From assembly GCF_900111925.1 (NCBI RefSeq), contig NZ_FOKA01000008.1, positions 1 through 64,000 of the forward strand: a stretch of DNA of 64,000 nt, read 5' to 3'. The DNA is from Cellulomonas marina (GTDB lineage Bacteria > Actinomycetota > Actinomycetes > Actinomycetales > Cellulomonadaceae). This document shows positions 1-11,582 of this stretch, in pieces. The position numbers and the translations under genes were made by a program. Under the pieces are notes generated by a model. It made no database searches, was not told the DNA's origin, and saw nothing but the letters and a program-made list of their open reading frames with translations. Position 1 is the stretch's first letter. Every line of letters starts with the position of its first letter.

Positions 1-110
1 GTGGGGTGAGAGGCTCCCCGTAGACCACGGGGTCGATAGGCCGGATGTGGAAGGCAGGACCAACGACTGCCGCAGCTGACCGGTACTAATCAGCCGACAA
101 CTTGCTCACA
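1..110 (+). rRNA. 23S ribosomal RNA, 3' end (partial)
   Basis: The first ~110 bases carry the conserved 3' terminal segment of bacterial 23S rRNA, including GCTGACCGGTACTAATCAGC at about 79-98, which pairs with the 23S 5' end in the terminal stem. The gene enters from the left edge. The exact 3' end near 108-112 is estimated. It is followed by a ~100-base spacer and a 5S gene, the usual actinobacterial rrn order. Confidence 0.93.
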
Positions 111-211
111 CCATTCACTGCTACGCGTCCACTGTGCGGTTCCCGAACCACGACCCACCCCCACCCGCCACCACCACGTGGCCGGGTGCGCGGGGCGCCA
201 GGTTCGACCCC

Positions 212-330
212 GTTACGGCGGTCATAGCGGTGGGGAAACGCCCGGTCCCATTCCGAACCCGGAAGCTAAGCCCACCAGCGCCGATGGTACTGCACCCGCC
301 AGGGTGTGGGAGAGTAGGACGCCGCCGGAC
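212..330 (+). rRNA. 5S ribosomal RNA
   Basis: The 119-base segment begins GTTACGGCGGTCATAGCGG and ends with the complementary GCCGCCGGAC. It contains the conserved internal block CCCATTCCGAACCCGGAAGC and the loop E/helix IV region GGTACTGCACCC. Length and fold match a bacterial 5S rRNA. It lies downstream of the 23S 3' end and directly upstream of a strong terminator. Confidence 0.96.
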
Positions 331-340
331 AACCATTACA

Positions 341-373
341 CGAAAGGCCACCCCGACACGGGGTGGCCTTTCG
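341..373 (+). terminator. rrn operon terminator
   Basis: CGAAAGGCCACCCCG at 341-355 and its perfect reverse complement at 359-373 form a 15-bp stem with a 3-base ACA loop and a TTTCG tail. It lies 10 bases after 5S and is the strongest intrinsic terminator in this part of the window. It probably protects the convergent glycogen genes from rrn read-through. Confidence 0.9.
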
Positions 374-440
374 TCGTTCCCGAGACACGGCGTGGTTTCT
401 CGCCGGCGACACGTGACCCGCACACGCGGGGCGCAACGGT

Positions 441-506
441 GCTCCTCGCCTCTCCTCGGCTCCTCGCCTCCTCGGCTCCTCGGCTCCTCGGCTCGACGGC
501 TCCTCC
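441..506. repeat. Degenerate CTCCTCGG/CTCCTCGCC short repeats
   Basis: The 300-base gap between the rrn terminator and the glgB 3' end has no credible gene. It contains about seven near-copies of an 8-9 base unit, CTCCTCGGC or CTCCTCGCC, in tandem. This produces a strong pyrimidine bias on the plus strand. No spacer pattern or coding signal is visible. The array sits where transcription from rrn and from the glg genes would meet. Confidence 0.6.
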
Positions 507-618
507 ATCGCGGTCCCGGTCGTCGGGCCAGCTGCTCGTCCGGTGCGGCATGCCTGCACGGCTGCTGTGTCGCATCCGGAAGCACGACGGTGCTGGGGGT
601 GCAGGAAAGTCGGGGACG

Positions 619-659
619 GCGACGGCCCCGCACCTCCGGTGGAGGGGCGGGGCCGTCGG
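619..659 (-). terminator. Terminator-like hairpin after glgB
   Basis: CGACGGCCCCGC at 620-631 and GCGGGGCCGTCG at 647-658 are perfect reverse complements around a 15-base loop, starting 16 bases past the glgB stop codon. There is no T-tract on the minus strand, as is common for actinobacterial GC-rich terminators. Confidence 0.65.
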
Positions 660-673
660 TGGGGCGGTGCTGG

Positions 674-2860
674 TCAGCCCTCGGGGGTGAAGATCACCGC
701 GCCGAGCGGGGGGACGCGCACCGAGGCGGAGAACGCGCGGCCGTGGTGCGGGACGGCCTCGCTCGTCACGGCACCCAGGTTGCCCACGCCCGACCCGTAG
801 AACTCCTCGGCGTCGGAGTTGTAGACCTCGGTCCACCGGCCACCGGACGGCAGTGCGAGACGGTAGCCCTCGTGGGGTGCGCCGGCGAAGTTGACGACGA
901 CGGCGACGGGCTTGGTGCCGGCGCGACCCTTGCGCAGGTACGCGAGCACGTTGTGCTCGGCGTCGTCGGACGTGATCCACTCGAAGCCCTCGGGGGAGTG
1001 GTCGAGCTCCCACAGCGCGGGGTGCGCGCGGTAGACGGCGTTGAGGGCCGCGAGGGAGCGCTGGACCCCGGTGTGGCCCGGGTCGTCGAGCAGGTACCAG
1101 TCGAGGCCGCGGGCCTCGCTCCACTCCTTCTGCTGGGCGAACTCCTGCCCCATGAAGATGAGCTGCTTGCCGGGGTGGGTCCACTGGTAGGCGAGCAGGG
1201 CGCGAACGCCGGCGATCTTCTGCCAGTGGTCCCCGGGCATCCGCTCGTACAGCGAGCCCTTGCCGTGCACGACCTCGTCGTGGCTGATCGGCAGGACGTA
1301 CTGCTCGGAGTACGCGTAGACCATCGAGAACGTGATCTCCCCGTGGTGCCACCGGCGGTTGACGGGGTCCTCCGCCAGGTAGCGCAGGGTGTCGTTCATC
1401 CAGCCCATGTTCCACTTCAGCCCGAAGCCGAGACCGTTGTAGCTGGTGGGCGCGGTGACGCCGGGCCACGCCGTCGACTCCTCGGCGATCATGAGGATGC
1501 CGGGGGTGCGGCGGTAGGCCGTCGCGTTGGCCTCCTGCATGAAGGCGATGGCGTCGAGGTTCTCGCGGCCGCCGTACTTGTTCGGCCGCCACTGGCCGGG
1601 CTGCCGCGAGTAGTCGAGGTAGAGCATCGAGGCGACCGCGTCCACGCGCAGGCCGTCGACGTGGAACTCCTCGAGCCAGTAGGTGGCGTTCGCGACGAGG
1701 AAGTTGCGCACCTCGTTGCGGCCGAAGTTGAAGATGTACGTGCCCCAGTCCGGGTGCTCCCCGAGCAGCGGGTCCGGGTGCTCGTACAGTGCCGTGCCGT
1801 CGAACTGCGCCAGCGCCCAGGAGTCCTTGGGGAAGTGCCCCGGCACCCAGTCGACGATGACGCCGATGCCGGCGCGGTGCAGGCAGTCCACCAGGTACCG
1901 GAAGTCGTCCGGGTGGCCGAACCGCGAGGTCGGCGCGAAGTAGGACGTGACCTGGTAGCCCCACGACGGGCCGTAGGGGTGCTCGGCGACCGGCATGAGC
2001 TCGACGTGGGTGAAGCCCATCTGCTGCACGTACGCGGTGAGCTGCTCCGCGGCCTCGCGGTAGCTCGCGCCGGCGCGCCACGAGCCGAGGTGCACCTCGT
2101 AGACGCTCAGCGGCTGGTCGTGCGGGTCGGTGGACGTGCGGTGGGAGATCCACTCGTCGTCCGTCCAGGAGTAGTTCGACTCGACGACGACCGACGCCGT
2201 GGCGGGCGGCACCTCGGTGCCCTTGGCCAGGGGGTCGGCCTTCTGCAGCCAGGTCCCGTCGGGGCCGAGCAGCTCGTACTTGTACCGCTCACCGCCGGCG
2301 ACGCCGGGCACGAAGAGCTCCCAGACGCCGCTGTCGCCGAGCGAGCGCATGGCGTGGGTGCGGCCCTGCCAGTGGTTGAAGTCGCCGATGACGCGGACGG
2401 CCCTGGCGTTGGGGGCCCACACGGCGAACGAGGTGCCGGTGACGGCACCCATGGCGCCGGGGTAGTGCTGCACGTTCGCGCCGAGCACCGTCCACAGCGT
2501 CTCGTGCCGGCCCTCACGGATGAGGTGCTGGTCGAGCTCGCGGACGGTGGGCAGGAACCGGTAGGGGTCGTCGTCGCGCGTCGTCGTGCCGCCGTAGGTG
2601 ACGTCGAGGCGGTAGTCGGGGACCGAGGTGCCCGGCAGGACGGCGACCCAGATGCCCTCGTCCTCGTGGACCGCGGGGTGGTGGCCCTCGTCGGTGACGA
2701 CCACGACCGACTCGGCGAAGGGCCGCAGCACGCGGACGGTCACGCCGTCCGCCCCGGGGTGCGCACCGAGGACGCCGTGCGGGTCGTAGGAGGTGCCGTA
2801 CGCGACGGCCCGGAGGGTGTCGCGGTCGACGGGGACGGGTGCGGGAGCCGCTGCGGTCAT
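674..2860 (-). CDS. glgB: 1,4-alpha-glucan branching enzyme GlgB
   Basis: This enzyme makes alpha-1,6 branches in glycogen-like glucan by transferring cut alpha-1,4 segments. The 728-residue length matches actinobacterial GlgB. An N-terminal beta module (~30-100) and a CBM48 (~125-230, with GDFNHWQGR) precede the GH13 barrel (~255-610) and the C-terminal all-beta domain. The three GH13 catalytic residues are visible as the Asp in [10 protein letters not shown] (~406), the Glu in MIAEEST (~458) and the Asp in [10 protein letters not shown]. It is the last gene of the minus-strand glg cluster, 81 bases after mak, so it may be co-transcribed. It branches the linear glucan made by GlgE. The ATG start gives the expected N-terminus. 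Confidence 0.97.
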   Translation of the reverse strand: MTAAAPAPVPVDRDTLRAVAYGTSYDPHGVLGAHPGADGVTVRVLRPFAESVVVVTDEGHHPAVHEDEGIWVAVLPGTSVPDYRLDVTYGGTTTRDDDPYRFLPTVRELDQHLIREGRHETLWTVLGANVQHYPGAMGAVTGTSFAVWAPNARAVRVIGDFNHWQGRTHAMRSLGDSGVWELFVPGVAGGERYKYELLGPDGTWLQKADPLAKGTEVPPATASVVVESNYSWTDDEWISHRTSTDPHDQPLSVYEVHLGSWRAGASYREAAEQLTAYVQQMGFTHVELMPVAEHPYGPSWGYQVTSYFAPTSRFGHPDDFRYLVDCLHRAGIGVIVDWVPGHFPKDSWALAQFDGTALYEHPDPLLGEHPDWGTYIFNFGRNEVRNFLVANATYWLEEFHVDGLRVDAVASMLYLDYSRQPGQWRPNKYGGRENLDAIAFMQEANATAYRRTPGILMIAEESTAWPGVTAPTSYNGLGFGLKWNMGWMNDTLRYLAEDPVNRRWHHGEITFSMVYAYSEQYVLPISHDEVVHGKGSLYERMPGDHWQKIAGVRALLAYQWTHPGKQLIFMGQEFAQQKEWSEARGLDWYLLDDPGHTGVQRSLAALNAVYRAHPALWELDHSPEGFEWITSDDAEHNVLAYLRKGRAGTKPVAVVVNFAGAPHEGYRLALPSGGRWTEVYNSDAEEFYGSGVGNLGAVTSEAVPHHGRAFSASVRVPPLGAVIFTPEG

Positions 2861-2941
2861 GGGATCAGCCCACCATCTCCGGCGGGACCGCGCAGGTCGG
2901 CCCGCCCATCGCGTCGCGCCCGGCGGACACCGGGTGCGCAG

Positions 2942-4410
2942 TCATCGGTCGAGGAGCCGGTCGAGGCCGGCGAGCGGGATCGGCAGCCAGTCGGGGCGGT
3001 TGCGCGCCTCGTACACCGCCTCGTACAGCGTCTTGTCGAGCTCCATCGCGGTGAGGAACAGGTCCTCGGCGGACCCGGCGGGCGGCTCGCCCTCGGCGTG
3101 GGCGCCGGCGGACGCGTGCAGCGCTCCGGCGTAGCCCCCGAGCAGGGCGCCGCGTGCCGTGTCCGCCCAGGCCTGCGCCGTCGTCCCGGTGAGCCCGCCG
3201 ACGGCGGCCGCGTAGTCCAGCGACCGCAGCATGCCGGCGACGTCGCGCACCGCGAGATCGGGGCGCGTGCGCTCCCCGAGCGGTGCGAGAGGCTCGCCCT
3301 CGAAGTCGGTGATGAACCAGCGGTCGACGGACCGCAGGACCTGGCCGAGGTGCAGGTCACCGTGCACGCGCTGCCGCGGCGGCGCCGTCGGGGCCGACCG
3401 CAGCCGCTCGACGACCGCCGCGACGGGCGCCTCGTAGGGGGCCAGCGCGGGGACCGCGGCCGAGGCCCACGCCCATCGCGTCGCCAGCGCGTCGGCCACG
3501 ACGGCGGGGTCCGACCCGCCGTCCGCCGTCGCCTCGACGCCGTAGGCGCGGGCGAGCGCGGCGTGCATGCCGGCGACGGCCCGTCCGAGCGCGGCGGCCT
3601 CGTCGGCGAAGGAGCCCCCCTCCCGCGCGACCGCGCACGCCAGCTCGAACCCGTCCTCCGCCGCGGGCACGAAGGCCGCGAGGGCGGCGAGGTACCCGGT
3701 CAGCGGCGGGCCGGCGGGGTCCCGCGGGTCCGGCCAGGTGCCCTCGAGCCAGGCGAGCGGTGCCGGGACGCCGTCCCAGCCGGCGTCGACGAGCCGACGC
3801 GGGACGTCGACGTCGGGGTTCTCCCCGGCCTGCACGGCGCGCAGCACCTTGAGGATGCCGACGGGGGCGCCGTCGTCGCCCCCGGTGCCGGGCAGGACGA
3901 CCGAGGTGTTGGACTGCTCGCCGCGCAGCACGCGGGCACGGTCGACGTCCAGGTCGGCGCCGGGGCCGTCGGCCACCGCGAGCCATGCGCGCAGGAAGGC
4001 CGGGTCGCCGGCGCCCTCACGGACCGTGTAGGCGCCGACCTGCCCGAGCAGGCCCGGGTCGGGCTCCGCCGGCGACGAGGGTGCGTCGGAGTTCTCCAGC
4101 GCCTCGGGGGAGGACGGGTCGGCGACGGCCGGCACCAGGACGAGCGGGACCTGCAGGGTCACGTCCACCGAGGGGGCGAGCACGCGGACGAGCAGCAGGC
4201 GCACGCGGACGTCGCCGCGCGCGTCCGCCGTGCCCATGCCGATCGGCGTCGCGGCACCCTTCGGCCCGTCGTCGACGGACAGGTCGGCGGAGGCGACGAC
4301 CGAGACCTCCGCGTCGACGCCCTTCGCGGGGTACCAGCGCCGGGCGGGCGCCCAGGCGCGCACGAGGGCGAGGAGCTCCTCGTCGTCGGGCCGGGGCGGG
4401 TCGAGGACGA

Positions 4411-4414
<4 letters not shown>
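2942..4414 (-). CDS. mak: Maltokinase (Mak/Pep2)
   Basis: The protein phosphorylates maltose with ATP to give maltose-1-phosphate, the substrate of GlgE. The 490-residue product has a kinase fold like aminoglycoside phosphotransferases. [10 protein letters not shown] supplies the catalytic Asp of the HGDxH loop and [10 protein letters not shown] the metal-binding Asp. The N-terminal cap contains the RRWYPAKG stretch typical of Mak. The GTG start overlaps the treS stop in a GTGA junction, indicating translational coupling with TreS, its known partner in the TreS-Mak complex. A longer in-frame extension upstream lies inside treS and was rejected because it has no family similarity. Confidence 0.95.
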
Positions 4415-6185
<1,771 letters not shown>

Positions 6186-6189
<4 letters not shown>

Positions 6190-8198
6190 CGCTGCCCCAG
6201 GTGGACGACGTGGGCGCAGCGGACCTGCGGGTCGAGGCGCACGTACACCTGGGGCCCCCACTCGTAGGTCTCCCGCGAGAGCACGTCGTACGCCGTCACC
6301 GCGGCGTCGGGGGCGAGGCCGAACTCGGCCAGGTCGAGCTGCACGAAACCGTCCCGCGTGGTCCAGGGGTCGATGTTGACGACGACGACGACCGTGTCGG
6401 CACGGCCCGTCGGGGAGTGCTCCGCCGGAAGGTGGCGGGAGAACGCGACGAGGGCAGGGTCGCTCGTCGGGTGGATGCGCACGTTGCGCAGCTGCTGCAG
6501 CGCCGGGTGCGTGCGGCGGATCTCGTTGAGCCGGCCGATGAGCAGCGAGATGCCGTACCGGTCCGCCTGCGACCAGTCACGGGGGCGGAACTCGTACTTC
6601 TCGTTGTCGACCTGCTCCTCGACGCCCGGGCGGGGCACGTTCTCGACGAGCTCGTAGCCGGAGTAGACGCCCCACGTGGGCGATCCCGTCGCCGCGAGGA
6701 CCGCGCGGACCGCGAAGCCGCCCACCCCGCCCTGCTGCAGGTACGGCGGGAGGATGTCGTGGGTCGTCGGCCAGAAGCTCGGGCGCAGCCACGGCGCCTC
6801 CTCGCCACCGACGCGCGCGAGGTACTCCTCGAGCTCCTCCTTCGTGTTCCGCCACGTGAAGTACGTGTAGGACTGGTGGAACCCGACCTTGGCGAGGGTC
6901 AGCATCATGGACGGCCGCGTGAACGCCTCCGACAGGAAGATGACGTCCGGGTGGTCGCGCCGCACGTCCGCGAGGAGCCACTCCCAGAAGCTCAGGGGCT
7001 TCGTGTGGGGGTTGTCGACGCGGAAGAGGGTGACGCCGTGGTCGATCCAGACCTGCAGGACGCGGCGGATCTCGGCCGCGATGCCCTCGGGGTCGTTGTC
7101 GAAGTTCAGGGGGTAGATGTCCTGGTACTTCTTCGGCGGGTTCTCCGCGTAGGCGATCGTGCCGTCGGCACGCGTGGTGAACCACTCGGGGTGCTCGGTG
7201 ACCCAGGGGTGGTCGGGGGAGCACTGCAGGGCCACGTCGAGGGCGACCTCGAGGCCGAGCGACGCGGCGCGCGCGACGAAGGCGTCGAAGTCGTCGAAGG
7301 TGCCCAGGCTCGGCTCGATGGCGTCGTGGCCGCCGTCGGCCGATCCGATGGCGTAGGGGGAGCCCGGGTCGCCCGGCTGCGCGTCGAGGCTGTTGTTGCG
7401 CCCCTTGCGGTGCGTGGTGCCGATCGGGTGGATCGGCGTCAGGTAGACGACGTCGAAGCCCATCTGCGCGATCCGCGGCAGCTCGTCAGCGGCCGTCCGC
7501 AGCGTGCCGGACGTCCACTCGCCGGTCGCCTCGTCGTACGTCGCGCCATGCGAGCGGGGGAACAGCTCGTACCAGGAGCCGTGCAGCGCGAGCGGACGGT
7601 CGACGCGCAGCGGGTACGCGGCCGACGCCGTGACGAGCTCGCGCAGCGGGGCCTCCGCCAGCGCGTCCCGCACCGCCGGCGTGAGGCCGGCGGCGAGCCG
7701 GGCGTCCGGGGTCAGCGTCGTGTCCCGCAGCTCGGCCACGGCGCGCTTGAGCGTCGAGGCGCCCGCGGCGGTCATCGCGTCCGGGCCCCGCCGGGCCGCG
7801 GCCCGCCCGAGCAGGAGCGCGCCCTCCGTGAGCATGAGCTCGACGTCGACCCCGGCGGCCACCTTGAGGGCGGCGTCGTGCACCCAGGTCGCGTACGGGT
7901 CGGACCATCCCTCCACGCGGAACGTCCAGTCGCCGGGCCGATCCGGCACCACGGTGCCCTCGTAGCGGTCCAGGCCCGGCGCGATGTCGCGCATCCGCTG
8001 CCAGGAGTGGTCCGAGCCGTCGGGGCGGGTGAGGACGACGGTCGCGGCGACGGCGTCGTGGCCCTCGCGGAAGACCGTCGCCTGCACGGCGAACGCCTCC
8101 CCGACGGCGGCCTTGGCCGGGAACCGGCCCGCCTCGGCGACGGGCCAGACGTCGACGACGGGGATGCGGCCGACCTTCGTGATCGATGTGGAGGTCAC
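6186..8198 (-). CDS. glgE: Alpha-1,4-glucan:maltose-1-phosphate maltosyltransferase GlgE
   Basis: GlgE transfers maltosyl units from maltose-1-phosphate to the end of alpha-1,4-glucan. The 670-residue protein starts [13 protein letters not shown], typical of the family, and shows [11 protein letters not shown] (nucleophile Asp ~393), [10 protein letters not shown] (acid/base Glu ~422) and [10 protein letters not shown] (third Asp). These positions agree closely with the characterised Streptomyces enzyme. GTG at 8198 is chosen because TAGGTT lies exactly 7 bases upstream, a leaderless arrangement seen repeatedly in this window; a TTG three codons earlier is the alternative. It is the first gene of glgE-treS-mak, with its own promoter 60 bases after glgX. 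Confidence 0.96.
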
Positions 8199-8205
8199 AC
8201 CCGGC

Positions 8206-8211
8206 AACCTA
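8206..8211 (-). promoter_or_regulatory. -10 element of leaderless glgE promoter
   Basis: TAGGTT on the minus strand ends 7 bases before the GTG start of glgE. The spacing places the transcription start on the start codon, so glgE-treS-mak is likely read from a leaderless mRNA. Confidence 0.6.
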
Positions 8212-8258
8212 CTGTCAGGGTCGGGGGGCGGGCATCCGGTGGCGCGACGAGGGATCCC

Positions 8259-10571
8259 TCAGCCCGCGACGTACAGCCGCAGGCTGAGCGGCTCGAGCAG
8301 CGCGGTGCCGTCGGGCGCGGGACGCAGGCCGCCCTCGATCGCCGCCGACCGCTCCTCCGCCGGGTGCTCCCAGACGGAGTCCCAGACGAGGCGCCACGCG
8401 GCGCCCCCGCCGCCGGGCAGGTCCGGGCAGGCGGCCAGCGTGACCGTCACGGGCGCCAGCCCGCCGTGCACGACGAGGAGCGTGGCGTCGTGGCCGTCGT
8501 CGTGACGTCCGTCGGTGCGGTCGTCGGTGCGGTCGTCGGTGTGGGGGTCGGTGCGGGGGTCGGTGCCGGGTCCGTCGTCCGTGCCGTCCGTCGTCCGCAC
8601 CATCTGCAGCGTCCGCAGGTCCGTCGAGTGCCACCGGGCGTGGTCCATGGCGTCGCCGGCGGCGTCGTACCACCCAAGGTCCGGCGGGCCGCCCTCGCGC
8701 CGCGGCCGCCCCGTGAAGAACCGCGGCGTGCGCAGCGTCGGGTGCAGCGCGCGCAGCTCGACGAGCCGCCGCGCCGTGGCCAGGAGGTCCTCCCGCCACG
8801 GCGAGCGGTCCCACCGCACCCACGACGTCTCGTCGTCCTGGCAGTACGCGTTGTTGTTGCCCTGCTGGGTGCGGCCCATCTCGTCGCCGGCGGTGATCAT
8901 CGGGGTGCCGGCGGACAGCAGGAGCGTGGCGAGCAGGTTCCGCACGGAGCGGCGTCGCAGCGGGACGATCGCGGCGCCGGGGGAGTCCGCCGTCACGGGG
9001 CCCTCGATGCCGTGGTTCCAGGACCGGTTGTCGTCGGTCCCGTCCCGGTTGTTCTCCCCGTTCGCCAGGTTGTGCTTGTGGTCGTAGGCGACGAGGTCCG
9101 CCAGCGTGAAGCCGTCGTGGGCGGTCACGAAGTTCACGGACGCCACCGTGCCGCGGCTCAGGGGCGGATCTCCGTGCCCGAAGAGGTCGACGGAGCCGGA
9201 CAGGCGCGTGGCCAGGTCCCGCAGCCGGTGCCCGGGCAGGCCGTGGGCGGCGCGGCCGGGGTCGGCGAGCCAGAAGGAGCGCACGGCGTTGCGGAACCGG
9301 TCGTTCCACTCGGCCAGGGGCTCGGGGAACTGCCCCGTGCGCCAGCCGCCCGAGCCGACGTCCCACGGCTCGGCGACCATCTTCAGCCCGTGCAGCACGG
9401 GGTCGGTCACCAGGGCGACGAGGAACGGGTGCTGCGGCGTGAACCCGCTCCAGTCGCGGCCCAGCGTCACCGCCAGGTCGAACCGGAACCCGTCGACGCC
9501 GACCACCTGCGCCCAGTACCGCAGGGAGTCCAGCGCGAGGCGCACGACGGCCGTGCGGCGGAAGTCGAGCGTGCTGCCGGTCCCCGTGACGTCGGCGTAC
9601 GTGGCCGGGACGTTCCCGTCGTGCAGGTAGTACAGCGAGTTGTCCAGGCCGCGCCACGACAGGTGCTGGCCGCCCTGCCCGCCCTCCGCCGTGTGGTTGT
9701 AGACCACGTCGAGCAGGACCTCGAGCCCGGCCTCGTGCAGCGCGTGGACCGTGGTGCGCAGCTCCGCCAGGACGGCCGCCGGACCGGCCGCGCGGGCGGC
9801 CGCGGTGGCGTACGCGGCGTGCGGCGCGAAGAACCCGAGCGTGCTGTAGCCCCAGTAGTTGCGCAGCCCCTTGGCGACGAGGTGCGGCTCGTCGGAGAAG
9901 GCGTGCACCGGCAGCAGCTCGACCGCGGTGACGCCGAGCGCGAGCAGGTGCGCGACGACCGCCGGGTGCGCGAGGCCCGCATACGTCCCGCGCAGCTCCG
10001 GCGGCAGGTGGTGGGCGAGGGCGGTCAGGCCCTTCACGTGCGCCTCGTAGACGACCGTGCGGTCCCACGGGACCCAGGGCCGGTTGACCGCCGGGTCCGG
10101 ACCCGGCAGTGCCGCGACGTCGACGACGACGGCGTGCGGCACGGACCCGGCGGAGTCCCGGGGGTCGGCGGCGCCGTACCAGTCGCCCCGCAGCGCGTGG
10201 TCGACGACGTGGCCGTAGCTCTCGGGCCCGTGCCCCACCGCGCCCACGAGGCCGCGGGCGTACGGGTCGACGAGGAGCTTGGCCGGGTTGTGCCGCAGAC
10301 CCGCGGCCGGGTCCCAGGCGCCGTGGGCCCGGAAGCCGTAGCGCTGCCCCGGCCGCACACCGGGCACGGTGGCGCTCCACACCCCGTGCGACGGGCCGCG
10401 GAGCGGGACCCGCCGCTCGGCGGTGCCGCCCGACGGGTCCTCGTCGAGCAGGCACAGGTCGACGCCCGTGGCGTGCGAGGCGAGGACCGCCACCTCGACG
10501 CCGTCCCCGGCCACGTGCACGCCGAGGCGTGGGGGGGCGTCGCGGCGCGGGCTCGGCTGCACGGGTCCCAT
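8259..10571 (-). CDS. glgX: Glycogen debranching enzyme GlgX (isoamylase type)
   Basis: This enzyme hydrolyses alpha-1,6 branches of glycogen or limit dextrin. The 770-residue protein has an N-terminal CBM48-like module and a GH13 isoamylase barrel, with VDGFRFDLAV (nucleophile Asp), MVAEPWDVG (acid/base Glu) and FVTAHDGFTL (third Asp). VYNHTAEGG and GDEMGRTQQGNNN are typical of GlgX/TreX. The ATG start at 10571 is preferred; a GTG 25 codons upstream is possible but adds a low-complexity stretch. Near the C-terminus (~650-680) is an Asp/Thr/Arg-rich low-complexity insertion encoded by imperfect GTCGGTGCG repeats, probably a flexible linker before the last beta domain. It lies 60 bases upstream of glgE on the same strand. 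Confidence 0.94.
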   Translation of the reverse strand: MGPVQPSPRRDAPPRLGVHVAGDGVEVAVLASHATGVDLCLLDEDPSGGTAERRVPLRGPSHGVWSATVPGVRPGQRYGFRAHGAWDPAAGLRHNPAKLLVDPYARGLVGAVGHGPESYGHVVDHALRGDWYGAADPRDSAGSVPHAVVVDVAALPGPDPAVNRPWVPWDRTVVYEAHVKGLTALAHHLPPELRGTYAGLAHPAVVAHLLALGVTAVELLPVHAFSDEPHLVAKGLRNYWGYSTLGFFAPHAAYATAAARAAGPAAVLAELRTTVHALHEAGLEVLLDVVYNHTAEGGQGGQHLSWRGLDNSLYYLHDGNVPATYADVTGTGSTLDFRRTAVVRLALDSLRYWAQVVGVDGFRFDLAVTLGRDWSGFTPQHPFLVALVTDPVLHGLKMVAEPWDVGSGGWRTGQFPEPLAEWNDRFRNAVRSFWLADPGRAAHGLPGHRLRDLATRLSGSVDLFGHGDPPLSRGTVASVNFVTAHDGFTLADLVAYDHKHNLANGENNRDGTDDNRSWNHGIEGPVTADSPGAAIVPLRRRSVRNLLATLLLSAGTPMITAGDEMGRTQQGNNNAYCQDDETSWVRWDRSPWREDLLATARRLVELRALHPTLRTPRFFTGRPRREGGPPDLGWYDAAGDAMDHARWHSTDLRTLQMVRTTDGTDDGPGTDPRTDPHTDDRTDDRTDGRHDDGHDATLLVVHGGLAPVTVTLAACPDLPGGGGAAWRLVWDSVWEHPAEERSAAIEGGLRPAPDGTALLEPLSLRLYVAG
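8505..8580. repeat. GTCGGTGCG-type imperfect repeats inside glgX
   Basis: Copies of a (C)GTCGGTG(C/T)GG motif recur in phase with the glgX reading frame and encode a DRTDDRTD-like tract. The array is coding low-complexity DNA rather than an intergenic element, and could vary in length between strains. Confidence 0.6.
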
Positions 10572-10689
10572 GATGGGGCAGGGCCGGGCCGGGCGGTGCG
10601 CCCGACCGGGTGGAACCCACGCCGTGACGGGCTGTGGACGGCTCACGGGCTCCCGCGGACGCGCGGGCGGGCGCGTCGCCGGGGCGCGG

Positions 10690-10695
10690 TAGCCT
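10690..10695 (+). promoter_or_regulatory. -10 element of leaderless etfB promoter
   Basis: TAGCCT ends 7 bases before the GTG start of etfB. No Shine-Dalgarno sequence is present, so the transcript probably begins at or next to the start codon. Confidence 0.6.
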
Positions 10696-10702
10696 CGCGG
10701 GC

Positions 10703-11515
10703 GTGAGGATCGTGGTCTGCGTGAAGCACGTGCCCGACATCCAGTCCGAGCGCTCCCTGGGCGACGACGGGCGGACCGTGCGGGACGGGGGCGACGGCAC
10801 CCTGAACGAGCTCGACGAGAACGCCGTCGAGGCGGCCCTGGCGCTGGTCGAGGCCCGCGGCGGCGACGACGACGAGGTCGTCGCTCTGACCGTCGGGCCG
10901 GAGGACGCCGTCGAGGCCGTGCGCAAAGCCCTCCAGATGGGCGCGGGCGCAGCCGTGCACGTGCTCGACGACCGCGTGGCCGGTGCGGACGCCGTCGGCA
11001 CCGCGCAGGTCCTCGCCGCCGCCGTCCGCCACCTGGGCCAGGAGCGGCCGGTCGACCTCGTCGTGCTGGGCATGGCGGGCCTCGACGGCCTGACGTCGCT
11101 GCTGCCGACGATGCTCGGCGAGCTCCTCGGCGTGCCGGCGCTGCCGCTGGCCTCCGCGCTGGAGGTCGAGGGCGACGCGGCCTCGGGCGGGACGGTGCAG
11201 GCGCGGCGCGACCTCGACCACGCGAGCGAGACCCTGCGCGCCCCGCTGCCGGCGGTGGTGTCCGTGACGGACCAGGCCAACGACCCGCGCTACCCCGGCT
11301 TCAAGCAGATCATGGCGGCGCGCAAGGCCCCGGTGACCGTCCTGTCGCTCGACGACCTGGGGGTCGACCCGGCGCTCACCGGCGCGGTCGGGGCGCGCAC
11401 GCAGGTGCTCGTCGCCCGTCCGCGTCCGCCGCGCGAGGACCGGGTGCTCGTGCAGGACACCGGCGACGGGGGCGTGCGGCTCGCGCAGTTCCTCGTCGAG
11501 CGCGGGCTCGTCTAG
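10703..11515 (+). CDS. etfB: Electron transfer flavoprotein beta subunit
   Basis: EtfB pairs with EtfA to carry electrons from acyl-CoA and related dehydrogenases to the membrane quinone pool. The 270-residue protein starts VRIVVCVKHVPD, the standard ETF-beta N-terminus, and contains the nucleotide-binding ETF alpha/beta domain. RYPGFKQIMAARKAPV near residues 195-210 matches the ETF-beta signature. GTG at 10703 is chosen from the family N-terminus and the TAGCCT hexamer 7 bases upstream. etfA follows after 67 bases. In M. tuberculosis the homologues fixA-fixB sit near the same iscS-mnmA region, so the context is conserved. Confidence 0.95.
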   Translation: MRIVVCVKHVPDIQSERSLGDDGRTVRDGGDGTLNELDENAVEAALALVEARGGDDDEVVALTVGPEDAVEAVRKALQMGAGAAVHVLDDRVAGADAVGTAQVLAAAVRHLGQERPVDLVVLGMAGLDGLTSLLPTMLGELLGVPALPLASALEVEGDAASGGTVQARRDLDHASETLRAPLPAVVSVTDQANDPRYPGFKQIMAARKAPVTVLSLDDLGVDPALTGAVGARTQVLVARPRPPREDRVLVQDTGDGGVRLAQFLVERGLV

Positions 11516-11582
11516 GCCCGGCACCAGCCCCACCTCCCCGCACCCGCCGCACCACGCCGTCCGCCGAGAGAGGCACCCCACC

